This document shows, piece after piece, positions 38,001-45,696 of a DNA stretch of 45,696 nucleotides. The notes beneath the pieces were generated by a model, which was not told where the DNA came from, did not search any database, and saw only the letters and a program-made list of their open reading frames with translations. Source of the stretch: a virus; IMG/VR virus record IMGVR_UViG_3300005441_000003, positions 1 through 45,696 of that record. The stretch is one strand, 5' to 3'. The stretch's first letter is position 1; each line of letters starts with the position of its first letter. A program made the translations under genes and the position numbers.

Positions 38001-41000
38001 CACGTCGAGTTTGCGCAACTTCTGCATCACGGAGGAGTCTTTGTATTTCCCGTATGTCGCTTCGAGCGATCCGGCATTGAGCTTCAAACCTTCAATCCCG
38101 TTCGGGAGGGCCGACCCGTCTGGAAGTGTTCCGTCTTGCAGAAAAGACAGTGCGATGTACTCGCGTTGAGAATGGACCTCTTGAGCCACGGCTTCGCGGA
38201 CTTCCGCCCGTCGTGCTTGGTACCACTCCGTTTGGTACCGTGAATATTCATCGAGATATTCACTTCTGAGTTTTTCTTGTTGGGCATCGCGGGCCTTCTG
38301 CAACGTGTCCCTATAAGCGCGGTGTTCGTCGGGGGAGAGTCCGAGGCGTTCGGCTTGGCCCTGATCTTCGATGAGCGCGAGGATTCCCGCCTCTTGCCGG
38401 GCTTGTTCGATTTCGGTGTCCGAGGCCACAAGGCGGTCCATCACGCCCCGGACTTCGTCCGTCAGGTGGACGTTTAACTGAGTGAGTTCCTGATAGACGA
38501 ACCGCAGCCAGGAAGCGAATCGGTTGAAGATCCGCCGCAGTGTGGGCGACGGCGCTCTGCCTTCCCGCAAATAGGCTTCGTTGCCACGGGCCCACTGTTC
38601 ATGTTGCTCGCGTCCGATTTCGGAACGGTTCTTCACCCCGAGCCAATCGAGGATCTTCTGGTAGTCGTCAACAAGCCCTTGCTGTTCGGGAGTCAGTCCC
38701 TCTTTGCCTTTCAGTTCGTCGACAATGTCGCCGATGGCTTCCAAGTGGAAGTGCGCCATCTCGTGCAAAAATGAACTAAGGTCGGCCTTTTCCAACAGTT
38801 CAATCGTTGGGCCGTTGTCGCCGAACACGATACGCGCACGTTGGTCGAGGTTGAGGGTTTGGTAGAGTCCATTCCGCGCTTTCGCCACCACCTGCCGTAG
38901 TGGTTCGTGATCCACGTCCGGCGCCGCCTCGAGGAGCATTTGAAATGCGAGACCCTGCCGCGGTCCCCCTTTTCGGACTTCATCGATGAGTTTTACGGCC
39001 GGCTCGCCCCCGGATTGCCGGACCTGCCCCAGGTACTTCTGGAACGCATCATCTAAAGGTAGGGGGAACTGCCCAAACGCCGGACCCTCTGCGGGCGCGC
39101 TGGCCTCCTGGAGCAACTGCTTGATTGTCGCGTTGTCCGTATTGCGAACATCGATGTCCCGAGACTTCAGGTATTGGCCTAATTCGTCAAGGGCTTGCGC
39201 GTCCGTGATGGCCTGCGGGTTTTCTTGCCCTTGCGCAAAGACCGGTTCGCCGCGGAGTTCCTTTTCGATGACGTCGAGGAAATCCGAAATCGAAGTTTGC
39301 TTGTCCAGATAGCCCGCTTCGGCGGCCAGCTCGCGCGCCCGATCGAGCGGTAACCCGGTTTTGGGTTGAATCAATCGCTTTTCGAAAGGCTTTAGGGACT
39401 TATCGGGCTCGCGAGAGGCCAGGTCCCCGCCTTCATCTTTTACCCCGCCCTTTTCCTTCAGGAAGTCGAGTAGCGACTTGCCAAACATTTCCTGTTGGGA
39501 CGGTTCGGCGCCCGACCGTAACCGATCGATTAGGGTGTCGAGGTTGACGTCGGTTTGGGGCAGATTTCGGAGGATTTCCGGAAGCGGCCGTGCAATCTTG
39601 AGGTTATAGCGTTGATAGAGTTCGAACGGATCCACGCCGGCACGTTCCGCCAGGCGTTGGAATTTGGCGGCTTCATACGAGGCATAGGCTTGGACCGCTT
39701 CCGGTTGGAAGCCTAATCCGGTCAATTGGCCGGTCAGGTCCTCCCGGATCCGATCCACTGGGGCTTGGGTCGTTTCGGGTGTCGATTCGGGTGTTTCCTG
39801 CTTGGCGAGTTCGTCTAACTCCCGTGCATTCATCGCTTCCGGAGAGCCGACCCGCGCCATTTGATTGAAGGCCTCGGCATGTTCCCCCGTCAGAATCTTC
39901 GTCGCGAAATCGCTGAGGGGTAGTTCGACGTCGTGCCCGGCCGCTAAAGCCTCCTGATACTTGCTCGCGCCGCCCTCCGTCACCTGATCCATGAACTGCG
40001 ACGGCACGATCTTTTGATCCTGAAAGAACTGCCGCAGCTCCTCCGCCGGTAGGTACACCCGCGCGTCTTCGGAAGCTTGTCCTAGGAATTTCTGAAGGGC
40101 TTCGGGTACCCGCTGGCCGGTTTTCGACGCTTTGACCGCTTCCCCTAATTGTTCGAGCGCGACCTGCTGCGGAGCTTTCCCGTGGACGGCCCGGCTCACG
40201 GCATGCGTCAACCCGGTAAAACCGAGCGTGCCCACAAGCGTCGCGACAAGGGTCTCCGCGGCCGCGCCCGGCCGATCGGCGAGGTAATCGCGGAACGTCT
40301 TATCTTTGTTCTCGGGAAGGACGGCCCACTCGTTGAGGTCCTGCAACAGTGTGGCGGTCTCTTCACCCGCGACTTCCGAGCCCAATTCTTTCAGTAGAAA
40401 CGTGCTGAATTTGCCGCCGATCTTCAGTTGATCCAGCGCGAAGTGGACCGGCAGGAGCTCCGTCCCGGCTTCAATCAATCCCTGCCCGGCGCCGAATTCC
40501 AAGGCCCGCAGCGGTTCGACCCCCTGATCGCCAGCCTGGGACATCGCTTGGCCGCCAGTCGTCGCACCCATGCCGGCCAGTACCAACGCTTCACCGCCAA
40601 TCAGAGAGAGCGGCAGCAGAGAAATCATTTGGGTGATGGATTCGGCGCCGGAGTAGACCGCGCGCGCGAATCCGCCCTCGCCTTCCCGGTTGCCCCGGAT
40701 GCTTTGCAGTGTTGCTTCTTGCAGCTTGCGCCGGTCGCCGATGGCCTGAGTTAACGGGTCGGTGTATCGGGGATTCTGCTTCAGGTTCTCTTGTGCGGCT
40801 TCCCGCGCGGAGATCGCATCGAGCGATTCCGCCGGCGTCAGATAGGGCGCCGCGCGTCCGAGTCCTTCGAGGAGCCCAGAGAATCCAGGGATGGCCTGGT
40901 ACAGACCGGCGCCGAGAGAACGCACCAGCTTTTCGATAACGCCCAGCTGCGCGTGATCATCCTGAGCAATTGCCGCATTTTCAGGATTGGAGAGGAAGTC

Positions 41001-41282
41001 TGCGGTTTTTGGAGTTTCCCGCAGCATCTTCGAATAGTCGGTGTCGACGACCTGCGAGCGTTTCTTGATGTCTTCGAAGTTGCGTTCGATAAGATCGGCC
41101 GGAAGGCCTGTCCGCTGAGAGAGCTTTTGCGATTCCGCTGCACGCTCAGGAGATTGCTGCACGGCCTGACGCTGTGCGGCTTTCAGTGTGGTTTCAGCGG
41201 TCCGGTTTTGCTCCTCGAGCGTGTCCGCGTAGGGGTTGTGCTCTTGCGGTCCCTGGACCAGTTCTTCGTATGGTGTCGGCAT
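35013..41282 (-). CDS. Giant internal virion / DNA ejection protein (2089 aa)
   Basis: This is the last gene of the late operon, in the position of T7 gp16-type ejection proteins. The N-terminal ~350 residues include Gly/Ala-rich hydrophobic segments (ISLLPLSLIGGEALVLAGMG, LVATLVGTLGFTGLTHAVS) that could span the host envelope. Near residue 837, SSFLHEMAHFHLEAI contains an HExxH zincin motif. Long charged coiled regions follow (for example RQERLANRQERAAGLRDLRT). Near the C-terminus there are further hydrophobic segments (SLLMFIPSAIAFFIHGLAGG). Such proteins form the ejectosome. No lysozyme or transglycosylase motif was recognised. AAAGGCACGG precedes ATG 41282. Confidence 0.82.
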   Translation of the reverse strand: MPTPYEELVQGPQEHNPYADTLEEQNRTAETTLKAAQRQAVQQSPERAAESQKLSQRTGLPADLIERNFEDIKKRSQVVDTDYSKMLRETPKTADFLSNPENAAIAQDDHAQLGVIEKLVRSLGAGLYQAIPGFSGLLEGLGRAAPYLTPAESLDAISAREAAQENLKQNPRYTDPLTQAIGDRRKLQEATLQSIRGNREGEGGFARAVYSGAESITQMISLLPLSLIGGEALVLAGMGATTGGQAMSQAGDQGVEPLRALEFGAGQGLIEAGTELLPVHFALDQLKIGGKFSTFLLKELGSEVAGEETATLLQDLNEWAVLPENKDKTFRDYLADRPGAAAETLVATLVGTLGFTGLTHAVSRAVHGKAPQQVALEQLGEAVKASKTGQRVPEALQKFLGQASEDARVYLPAEELRQFFQDQKIVPSQFMDQVTEGGASKYQEALAAGHDVELPLSDFATKILTGEHAEAFNQMARVGSPEAMNARELDELAKQETPESTPETTQAPVDRIREDLTGQLTGLGFQPEAVQAYASYEAAKFQRLAERAGVDPFELYQRYNLKIARPLPEILRNLPQTDVNLDTLIDRLRSGAEPSQQEMFGKSLLDFLKEKGGVKDEGGDLASREPDKSLKPFEKRLIQPKTGLPLDRARELAAEAGYLDKQTSISDFLDVIEKELRGEPVFAQGQENPQAITDAQALDELGQYLKSRDIDVRNTDNATIKQLLQEASAPAEGPAFGQFPLPLDDAFQKYLGQVRQSGGEPAVKLIDEVRKGGPRQGLAFQMLLEAAPDVDHEPLRQVVAKARNGLYQTLNLDQRARIVFGDNGPTIELLEKADLSSFLHEMAHFHLEAIGDIVDELKGKEGLTPEQQGLVDDYQKILDWLGVKNRSEIGREQHEQWARGNEAYLREGRAPSPTLRRIFNRFASWLRFVYQELTQLNVHLTDEVRGVMDRLVASDTEIEQARQEAGILALIEDQGQAERLGLSPDEHRAYRDTLQKARDAQQEKLRSEYLDEYSRYQTEWYQARRAEVREAVAQEVHSQREYIALSFLQDGTLPDGSALPNGIEGLKLNAGSLEATYGKYKDSSVMQKLRKLDVYRREGGQSADTIADLLGYSSGDELVQALVNARPMDELIDAETNDRMRQSYGDMLTDGTAAEKAKEAVMTVGRSEVIEAEMKALAKKAKEVAPFVSLAVRQERLANRQERAAGLRDLRTFIPSVALARDVAEKRITEMRVRDIRPGLYYTAARRESMAAIEATNAGDFVKALAAKQKELINVEMYRAATETQKEVEKIRQYMRTFDNTDKRGRIGKAGESYLDQIDALRERFDFGKITQKQIDRRASLLDWVADQQSKGLPVNLPAELLNEARRKNYKDMTVEELRGLRDGVAMIEHFARFKNKLLKDQAKRELEAAVGDMVTSIDGNSKGPRARKFEVRLPQDRLARTVSSWFAAHRKLSSFLREMDGFKDGGQMWESIMRPINEAANDEAIENAAATRRLAEIFDEAFAGQESDLYRKTYISAINGSLSKMGRIMVALNWGNEANRQRLRDGHGWTDQQVQAILETLSEKDWKFVTTTADFINSYWPRISDKQQRVEGVRPEKVEASPFSVKVEGKTINLPGWYFPIKYEGQLSARASSDLEGSFADSIKKASYARATTQRGHTEARVENVKEPVRLDFGVITEHLQQVIHDLTHHEMLIDVGRLLSNRKVQDAIYNFYGNDVVYENIKGVIRDVAWGNMPAPSWYRPLNALRQGVVTASLGWNLVTSALQPFQVSNAMVRVGPKWVMKGFTRWARNAASMESTAKWIEERSEFMRTRGQTQFREINEIRNRVGLDRGRVSGWIHDSLHKLGVDAQHMPAIADSYFYLIQKAQQIADIPTWLGAYEKAMDGGETEDRAVDMADQAVIDSQASGHIKDLAAVERRPLLKILTTFYSYNNLLLNQAYEVAKKNEGVTRKLIDASLLMFIPSAIAFFIHGLAGGFDDDKDMAEQLIRQELSDLFGMMIGLRELSGPIQGRDYEGPAGTRYVTAIAKTVKQVGQGEADPAFWRSLNQTGGVFFHYPATQVQRTAEGIEALWSGKSQNPAVLLFGPPRQ

Positions 41283-41290
41283 CCGTGCCT

Positions 41291-43033
41291 TTACTTTTTC
41301 TTCAGCCGTTGCTGCGTCCGGATGAAGAGGTCGAGTATCGCGTTATCGCTCACGGCCTGGTTCGCCTTCCGGAGGGCGTCCTCGATTTGCGCCCGATCCT
41401 TCGACGGAATATCGGCGATGGTCACGCCCACGAGCGGCTTTTCGGAATCCCAGATCCAGCCCTTCACGGTGTAATTCGTCTTCACGACACTATCGACGAT
41501 GCGTTGCAGATCGTCGTTGTTCGGTTTCTTACCCGTCAGTCGCGAGAATGCGCCCGCTTGTTCGCCGACGATTTGATGCACCCGCGCAACGGTCGCGTCG
41601 TTTTCCTTCAGACTCGGATTGATCCCCATTGTCGAGAGCGTGTTGTCGATGACCTGCCGTTCCGTGCGGAAGTCGTCGAGTGCCTTGTTGGCTTCTTTCT
41701 CGTCACCCTTCCGGATGGAGTCTTGTAGCTTCACCATTTCCTGAACGTCGGACGGGCTCAACTTGGAGAGCCATTGCAACGGATCCTGTTTCAGGAATTC
41801 TTGCGGATTCGTCGAGGCTTGCTGTCGCAACCGGATCCAGAACGGCGTATCGGTTTTGATAGTCCCGCTGCCCTCCTGCAACTTGCCGGCGTAGCTTTCG
41901 AGGGCGTTGCGTTGCTTTTCATCCAACTGCGTCCACAGTCCCGGCGCGACCTTATCCACCAACCGATGCACCCCGACCATGTCGCGCGGGTGTCCGGAAT
42001 CGATTGCGTTCAACAGCCCTTGCATGGCCGCGTCGATTTGCGCTTTGGCTTCTGCCCCGCGGGCCTGCCGGGCATCGGTCTCGTCTTGTTGCTGTGCGCG
42101 TAAGCGGGATTGCAGTCGCGATTGAACGTTGTCCCGCACATCCGGGTCGGCAATGTCTTGCACGAGGCTGTCGATTTCGCTGAAGCTTTCCGGTTTACGT
42201 TCCCGCCAGATCGCATCTGAGACTTGCTGCGATTCGCCGCGGAGTGTGCTTTCCTTCAGGACTTGGCTGACGTGTTCCCGGTCGGCACCGATGATTTCCT
42301 TTTCGTTCGCCTGATAGTAGAGCGCCGCCTTTTGATAGCCCTGTTTCGCGAGTTGATCGATAACGCCACGGTGGGCTTCTGACGCTTTGGCGTCGATGAG
42401 TTGTTGCGTGGCTTCAGGTCCTAGTCGGTTCATTTGCGCGAGGCGTGCCGCGCTTTCCCGTACCCCTTGCAGTTCATCGGAGACACGTACCGGGTCGCCC
42501 GCGTTCAATGCCGCTAAGGATTGATGATTGGAGAGACCGGCGACCAATTCGCCAATTTGGAATTTCTCCGTTTCCGCGGCTTCATGCCGGAACGTGTTGA
42601 CGAGGATTTGACCCCGCCGCCGCAGCGTCATGCTGTCATACGCCGTTTTCAATCGCTCATTGCCGAGGGTCTGCCGGCGTTCGGACACAAACTGGTCGAA
42701 ATCGTGTTCGACCGTTTGCCCGAGGTTCAGCGCATCGCTACCGCGTTTCGAGAATGCGCCTTTCTGCGGGTCGTACAGATTCGAGAGTTCCCACTCCTGC
42801 AAGGCCCGTTCTTCAGAATCCAGCCGCGCTTCGTCCGCTTTGACGCGTTGCGCTTCGAGCATCTGAAACCCGATGCGGGAGACGGTCTCGCCGAACTGCG
42901 CCCCGAACTGATCGGGAGATGTGCGGACATTCAATTGTGGCGTCTGGACCTGGACGCCGGGAACGGTTGTCCGTTCGACGGCGGGCGCTGCTTGCGGAGT
43001 GACCTGACGGTTATAACCGCGCACGACCGGCAT
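41291..43033 (-). CDS. Internal virion protein, gp15-like (580 aa)
   Basis: A long, almost wholly helical Gln/Glu/Arg/Ala-rich protein (RLQSRLRAQQQDETDARQAR, GYQKAALYYQANEKEIIGAD) with an N-terminus MPVVRGYNRQVTPQAAPAVE. Its position between the gp14-like and giant proteins matches the T7-type core/ejection module. It probably forms the periplasmic part of the ejectosome. The ATG overlaps the gp14-like stop (TAATG). Confidence 0.78.
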   Translation of the reverse strand: MPVVRGYNRQVTPQAAPAVERTTVPGVQVQTPQLNVRTSPDQFGAQFGETVSRIGFQMLEAQRVKADEARLDSEERALQEWELSNLYDPQKGAFSKRGSDALNLGQTVEHDFDQFVSERRQTLGNERLKTAYDSMTLRRRGQILVNTFRHEAAETEKFQIGELVAGLSNHQSLAALNAGDPVRVSDELQGVRESAARLAQMNRLGPEATQQLIDAKASEAHRGVIDQLAKQGYQKAALYYQANEKEIIGADREHVSQVLKESTLRGESQQVSDAIWRERKPESFSEIDSLVQDIADPDVRDNVQSRLQSRLRAQQQDETDARQARGAEAKAQIDAAMQGLLNAIDSGHPRDMVGVHRLVDKVAPGLWTQLDEKQRNALESYAGKLQEGSGTIKTDTPFWIRLRQQASTNPQEFLKQDPLQWLSKLSPSDVQEMVKLQDSIRKGDEKEANKALDDFRTERQVIDNTLSTMGINPSLKENDATVARVHQIVGEQAGAFSRLTGKKPNNDDLQRIVDSVVKTNYTVKGWIWDSEKPLVGVTIADIPSKDRAQIEDALRKANQAVSDNAILDLFIRTQQRLKKK

Positions 43034-43683
43034 TAACTCACCCTCCCAAATCCGTATTGCTGATTGAGAATCGTGGCCGTGGTTCCCGCAATCGTCGAGA
43101 GCGCGCCGTACTTACCCGCCGAGGCCGCCGCCTGCCCATTCAACCGAGCCGATAACGCATCCGCTTTGCCGGTCTCGCGAATCGAGCGTGCTTGAAGTTT
43201 GGAGTTCTTCAAGAGCGCGGTCCGTAACATTTCTTCGTTTGTGGCTTTGGTGGTAAATCCCCATGCTTCCCTGTTTGCGTTCAATCGGATCGTGAGCGCA
43301 TCCAATTCGCTTTGATAGGCCGTGTCCATCTGGACATCGAGCGCAGAACCCGAGGTTACATCGACCCCCTGCCCGGCGAAACCGGTACGCTGAGAGCCGA
43401 GAAGCTTTTGCGTCCCTTGCCGGAAGACTTGTTCTTCTTCGTACCCGCGTCGAATGGCGTCACGACTTTGGGCTTCATACATGCGCGCGTTGAACGCGAG
43501 TACGTCCGCATTCTGATCCGCCGCTTGTTCCGTCAACCGTGCGTTGAGATCGGAAATGTAGTCGATCGAGCGCGCGTTGATTTCGCCAATTTGCTTGGCG
43601 CGTTGTCCGGCCTTGTACTGGCCGATCGCGTTGATGCCCGCACCGAAGGCCGTAATTGCGAGTGATATTGGGTCGAGTGCCAT
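43033..43683 (-). CDS. Internal virion protein, gp14-like (216 aa)
   Basis: The N-terminus (MALDPISLAITAFGAGINAI, GQYKAGQRAKQIGEINARSI) and RTGFAGQGVDVTSGSALDVQ with a helical Ala/Gln-rich body are typical of the first ejection protein in podoviruses, which makes the outer-membrane channel. The length is normal. The ATG follows the upstream stop directly. Confidence 0.82.
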   Translation of the reverse strand: MALDPISLAITAFGAGINAIGQYKAGQRAKQIGEINARSIDYISDLNARLTEQAADQNADVLAFNARMYEAQSRDAIRRGYEEEQVFRQGTQKLLGSQRTGFAGQGVDVTSGSALDVQMDTAYQSELDALTIRLNANREAWGFTTKATNEEMLRTALLKNSKLQARSIRETGKADALSARLNGQAAASAGKYGALSTIAGTTATILNQQYGFGRVS

Positions 43684-44322
43684 TTACGCCCCCTGCGCGT
43701 AAGTGCCGCGCGTCGTTCCCCAAAAGTGTTTGGCGTAGATCCGGTCCGGGCCCGTGTAACGCCAGCCGTTGAAATGTTCGGGGATAAAAAAGTGCATCGG
43801 CCAGATTTGAATGTCCGGTTTCAGCCGTTTCAGCATCCGTTGCATGAACCGATTCCCGGTACTCCACGGAGGAGAGGCCAGCCGCGCGACACCCGCCAAT
43901 GCGTCAATCAGCGACTTCGTAAAGGCGTGCCCCGGAGTGGCTGCGTACAGCGGTGTCGTGCTGCCGAGATTCTTGGCCACCCGCCGCCCGCCGTATTCTC
44001 CGGTGTTGATCGTATAGAGCTCGAAATCGTCCTCGAATAATTCATCAATCGGATGCAGGCAAATGCTATCCGCCGCAACCACGACCCCGCCGAACCGGTA
44101 GAGAATTTCGTAACGCATCAGGTCGGCGACGCCGTTGAACCGTCCACGCCGATAATAGTCGCGGATGTGACGCTCATTGACCCAGGGTTCCGTCACGAGT
44201 TCCCGGTTGCCCCACAAGCGGTATTGCCACTGCGGATGCAGTTCTCGCCAGGTCGCCAGCCACTTCACGGGCGCGGGCCGCGGACCCACCCAGATTTGAT
44301 GCAGTAGCCGCGGGATCTTCAT
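43684..44322 (-). CDS. Glycosyltransferase, DXD-sugar/capsular-type family (212 aa)
   Basis: The N-terminus MKIPRLLHQIWVGPRPAPVK (Pro-Lys-x-x-HQIW type) and GVADLMRYEILYRFGGVVVA followed by ADSICL match Gly_transf_sug-type enzymes, where the last segment carries the metal-binding DxD; here it reads ADS, so the motif is degenerate. Later PGHAFTKSLIDALAG is also typical. It sits between nozzle and ejection genes, coupled to both. A role in glycosylating virion or host surface molecules is inferred; the degenerate DxD leaves activity uncertain. Confidence 0.72.
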   Translation of the reverse strand: MKIPRLLHQIWVGPRPAPVKWLATWRELHPQWQYRLWGNRELVTEPWVNERHIRDYYRRGRFNGVADLMRYEILYRFGGVVVAADSICLHPIDELFEDDFELYTINTGEYGGRRVAKNLGSTTPLYAATPGHAFTKSLIDALAGVARLASPPWSTGNRFMQRMLKRLKPDIQIWPMHFFIPEHFNGWRYTGPDRIYAKHFWGTTRGTYAQGA

Positions 44323-45230
44323 TTGCCCATCATCCCTTCATGAATGATGCCCAATACCGATAGCGGCAACGGTTCGGTGTGCCGCACTGCGATTCGGCCC
44401 GGTTTCTTCCATGCGGTGTCTAGCTGGACTTCCACGATTTCGTTGAGCAGATCCCCGCCGCCTTCGGTGAAGACGTCGGTTTCCAGCGCAACCCCACCCT
44501 CGGGCGTGAATGTCTCCAAATTGTCAAAGTCGGGTCCAGCTTGGAAGTGGCCGCGCGATCGGTCGACGAGGAGCGATGCCGTCCGGACGATCTTCTTGCG
44601 GTCCCGGATTTCGTCTTGTGGCGAATCCAAGTCGAGCGTCCACAGGTCCGCCGTGATCGGCAGCCCCACATGCACGACGTCATACAGCTGCGGCAACGTG
44701 ACGGTCCCGAGCGAAACGGTACCGGTCAGCGGTACGCCGTTTGCCAGAATGCCCACGTCCGCGCCCTCGAGATGATCCAAGCCCGTGACGGTATCCACCG
44801 CACGCGACCAAAAGACCGTGGCCGTATTTCGCAATTCAGACGGCACACTGCCGGCCGGAATAACCGCGACGATGTGCCCGGTGATGACGGTCGGGCTAAC
44901 GAAGTTCTCGATTTCGATACGAACGACAATCGGGTCCGCGGACGGTACCCAGAGCGTGACGCCGTTCCCCACGTTGCCCGCTTCAAAGACTGGAGCACTT
45001 GCTGTGACGGTCAGCAGGTCCGCCGCCGTCCACGCGCCCCCGGTCGTGATGGTCATGGTCGTCGTTGTTTCGTTGATCCCAATGTAGCTAACAAAGGAAT
45101 CTAAAAATAAGCCATCAAGTCGATAGTCTTCGACCAGGCGGGAGGCGAACCGCTCCACATACCGCTTGATTTGCCCATTAATCACACGCTGGACAATCAC
45201 CCACACGTAGTCTTCGTGCTTGATGGCCAT
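44319..45230 (-). CDS. Nozzle C-terminal part encoded as a separate gene (303 aa)
   Basis: ATG 45230 overlaps the nozzle stop as TAATG. Its first residues (MAIKHEDYVWVIVQRVINGQ, IKRYVERFASR) are the conserved segment that in related nozzle proteins lies internally near the C-terminus. Residues ~50-145 form a beta-rich domain (TTMTITTGGAWTAADLLTVT) similar to one in the duplicated tail tubular protein. The remainder (VTLPQLYDVVHVGLPITADL, ETFTPEGGVALETDVFTEGG) is also nozzle-like. It should assemble with the 973-aa part. Confidence 0.78.
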   Translation of the reverse strand: MAIKHEDYVWVIVQRVINGQIKRYVERFASRLVEDYRLDGLFLDSFVSYIGINETTTTMTITTGGAWTAADLLTVTASAPVFEAGNVGNGVTLWVPSADPIVVRIEIENFVSPTVITGHIVAVIPAGSVPSELRNTATVFWSRAVDTVTGLDHLEGADVGILANGVPLTGTVSLGTVTLPQLYDVVHVGLPITADLWTLDLDSPQDEIRDRKKIVRTASLLVDRSRGHFQAGPDFDNLETFTPEGGVALETDVFTEGGGDLLNEIVEVQLDTAWKKPGRIAVRHTEPLPLSVLGIIHEGMMGK

Positions 45231-45696
45231 TAGAACGGTGCCTCCGCGATCGTCTTGAGGACCCAATTGTCGTAGGTGGCTTCGGTCCCAGCGGTGACGC
45301 CCTCGTCATTGGAGAGAATGATTTTCGTATCGTCGGCCGTGTCGATGCCGATCACGATGCAGCCCGGCGTTGCTACGGCATACAGCGGCAGGACTCCGCG
45401 CAAAATGACCGTGGGGGACAGTTCCGGAATCACGGCCACGCGTGGCGTGCCAAACGTCCCGCCACTATTCAGGGGAATTAGGATGATGCCCTCGACACCG
45501 TCAATCTCCCATCCGGTGCTGACGAAGGTCCCGATCGTCCCCGATACACTCATTCCCGGATCGAAACGCACGCGTGGATTGACCGCAACCGCTCCGTCGG
45601 GCGCCGTGATGGCCGCGAAGGTCGAGACACCGTCCGTCGAGACCATAATCTGGTTCTCGCCGACACCCACCGCGAGATACGCGTCGCTGTCGAAGG
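45230..45696 (-). CDS. C-terminal part of the 973-aa nozzle protein (continues from position 1 across the join)
   Basis: This frame is the continuation of the gene at 1-2535; bases 45617-45696 repeat 1-80. The segment AVGVGENQIMVSTDGVSTFA and later IDTADDTKIILSNDEGVTAG are BNR/sialidase-like repeat elements typical of beta-propellers. The protein stops at 45230 just where the conserved nozzle C-terminal segment begins as a new gene. Confidence 0.85.
   Translation of the reverse strand, partial: FDSDAYLAVGVGENQIMVSTDGVSTFAAITAPDGAVAVNPRVRFDPGMSVSGTIGTFVSTGWEIDGVEGIILIPLNSGGTFGTPRVAVIPELSPTVILRGVLPLYAVATPGCIVIGIDTADDTKIILSNDEGVTAGTEATYDNWVLKTIAEAPF
45617..45696. repeat. Right copy of the 80-bp terminal direct repeat
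   Basis: Identical to 1-80, with the reading frame preserved across the merge. This indicates a circular or circularly permuted genome. Confidence 0.95.

Noticed and set aside
37332-38243. Rightward ORF of 303 aa opposite the giant ejection protein
   Set aside because: It mirrors codon bias of the opposite strand; no ribosome site or homology pattern.
1-45696. Diversity-generating retroelement expected by analogy with BPP-1
   Set aside because: No reverse transcriptase ORF and no template/variable repeat pair were seen; the resemblance to BPP-1 is in the capsid genes.

Overview
This window is a complete temperate podovirus genome, assembled as a circular or circularly permuted contig. Its first 80 bases (1-80) recur exactly as its last 80 (45617-45696), inside one open reading frame that continues across the join, so the unique genome is about 45,616 bp. 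The capsid module (Bbp16-like cement protein, HK97-fold capsid, scaffold, Bbp19-like protein, T7-type head-tail connector) resembles Bordetella phage BPP-1 relatives. The tail and ejection module (tail tubular A-like, nozzle, gp14/gp15/gp16-like internal proteins) is of general short-tailed type. The host is probably Gram-negative, judging by a possible spanin pair and Sec-type signal peptides. I cannot name the host from sequence alone.

Layout. (1) A leftward late operon runs from the terminase genes near 20.7 kb down to position 1, across the join, and from 45.7 kb down to 35.0 kb. In order it holds: terminase small and large subunits, lysis genes (membrane/coiled-coil protein, lipoprotein-like protein, holin, GH108 endolysin), portal, an accessory block (beta-rich protein, Stealth-like sugar-phosphate transferase, DUF1508 protein, two secreted beta-rich proteins), Bbp19, scaffold, capsid, cement, a secreted clan GH-A glycosidase, duplicated tail tubular protein, a nozzle split into two genes, a second glycosyltransferase, and three ejection proteins including one of 2089 aa. 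(2) From 20.8 to 25.7 kb lies a leftward cluster of small, mostly unknown genes plus a serine recombinase and a replication initiator-like protein. A few small genes there point rightward. (3) From 25.7 to 27.4 kb is the integration module: attP (the 3' half of a tRNA-Leu(CAA) gene flanked by 20-bp direct repeats), tyrosine integrase and an excisionase-like protein. (4) From 27.4 to 29.7 kb is the control region: an Acb2-type cyclic-nucleotide sponge coupled to an XRE regulator, a bidirectional promoter/operator, a second XRE regulator, and a membrane protein. (5) From 29.7 to 35.0 kb is a rightward early operon. It starts at a strong promoter overlapping a 21-bp palindrome and encodes small proteins, a RecA/Sak4-like ATPase, a PD-(D/E)XK nuclease, an HNH-like protein, a repeat protein, and two unknown proteins behind a terminator-like hairpin.

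Many neighbouring genes overlap as ATGA, GTGA, TGATG or TAATG, so translational coupling is pervasive. There is no phage DNA or RNA polymerase and no reverse transcriptase. Replication and transcription presumably use host enzymes recruited by the initiator-like protein.
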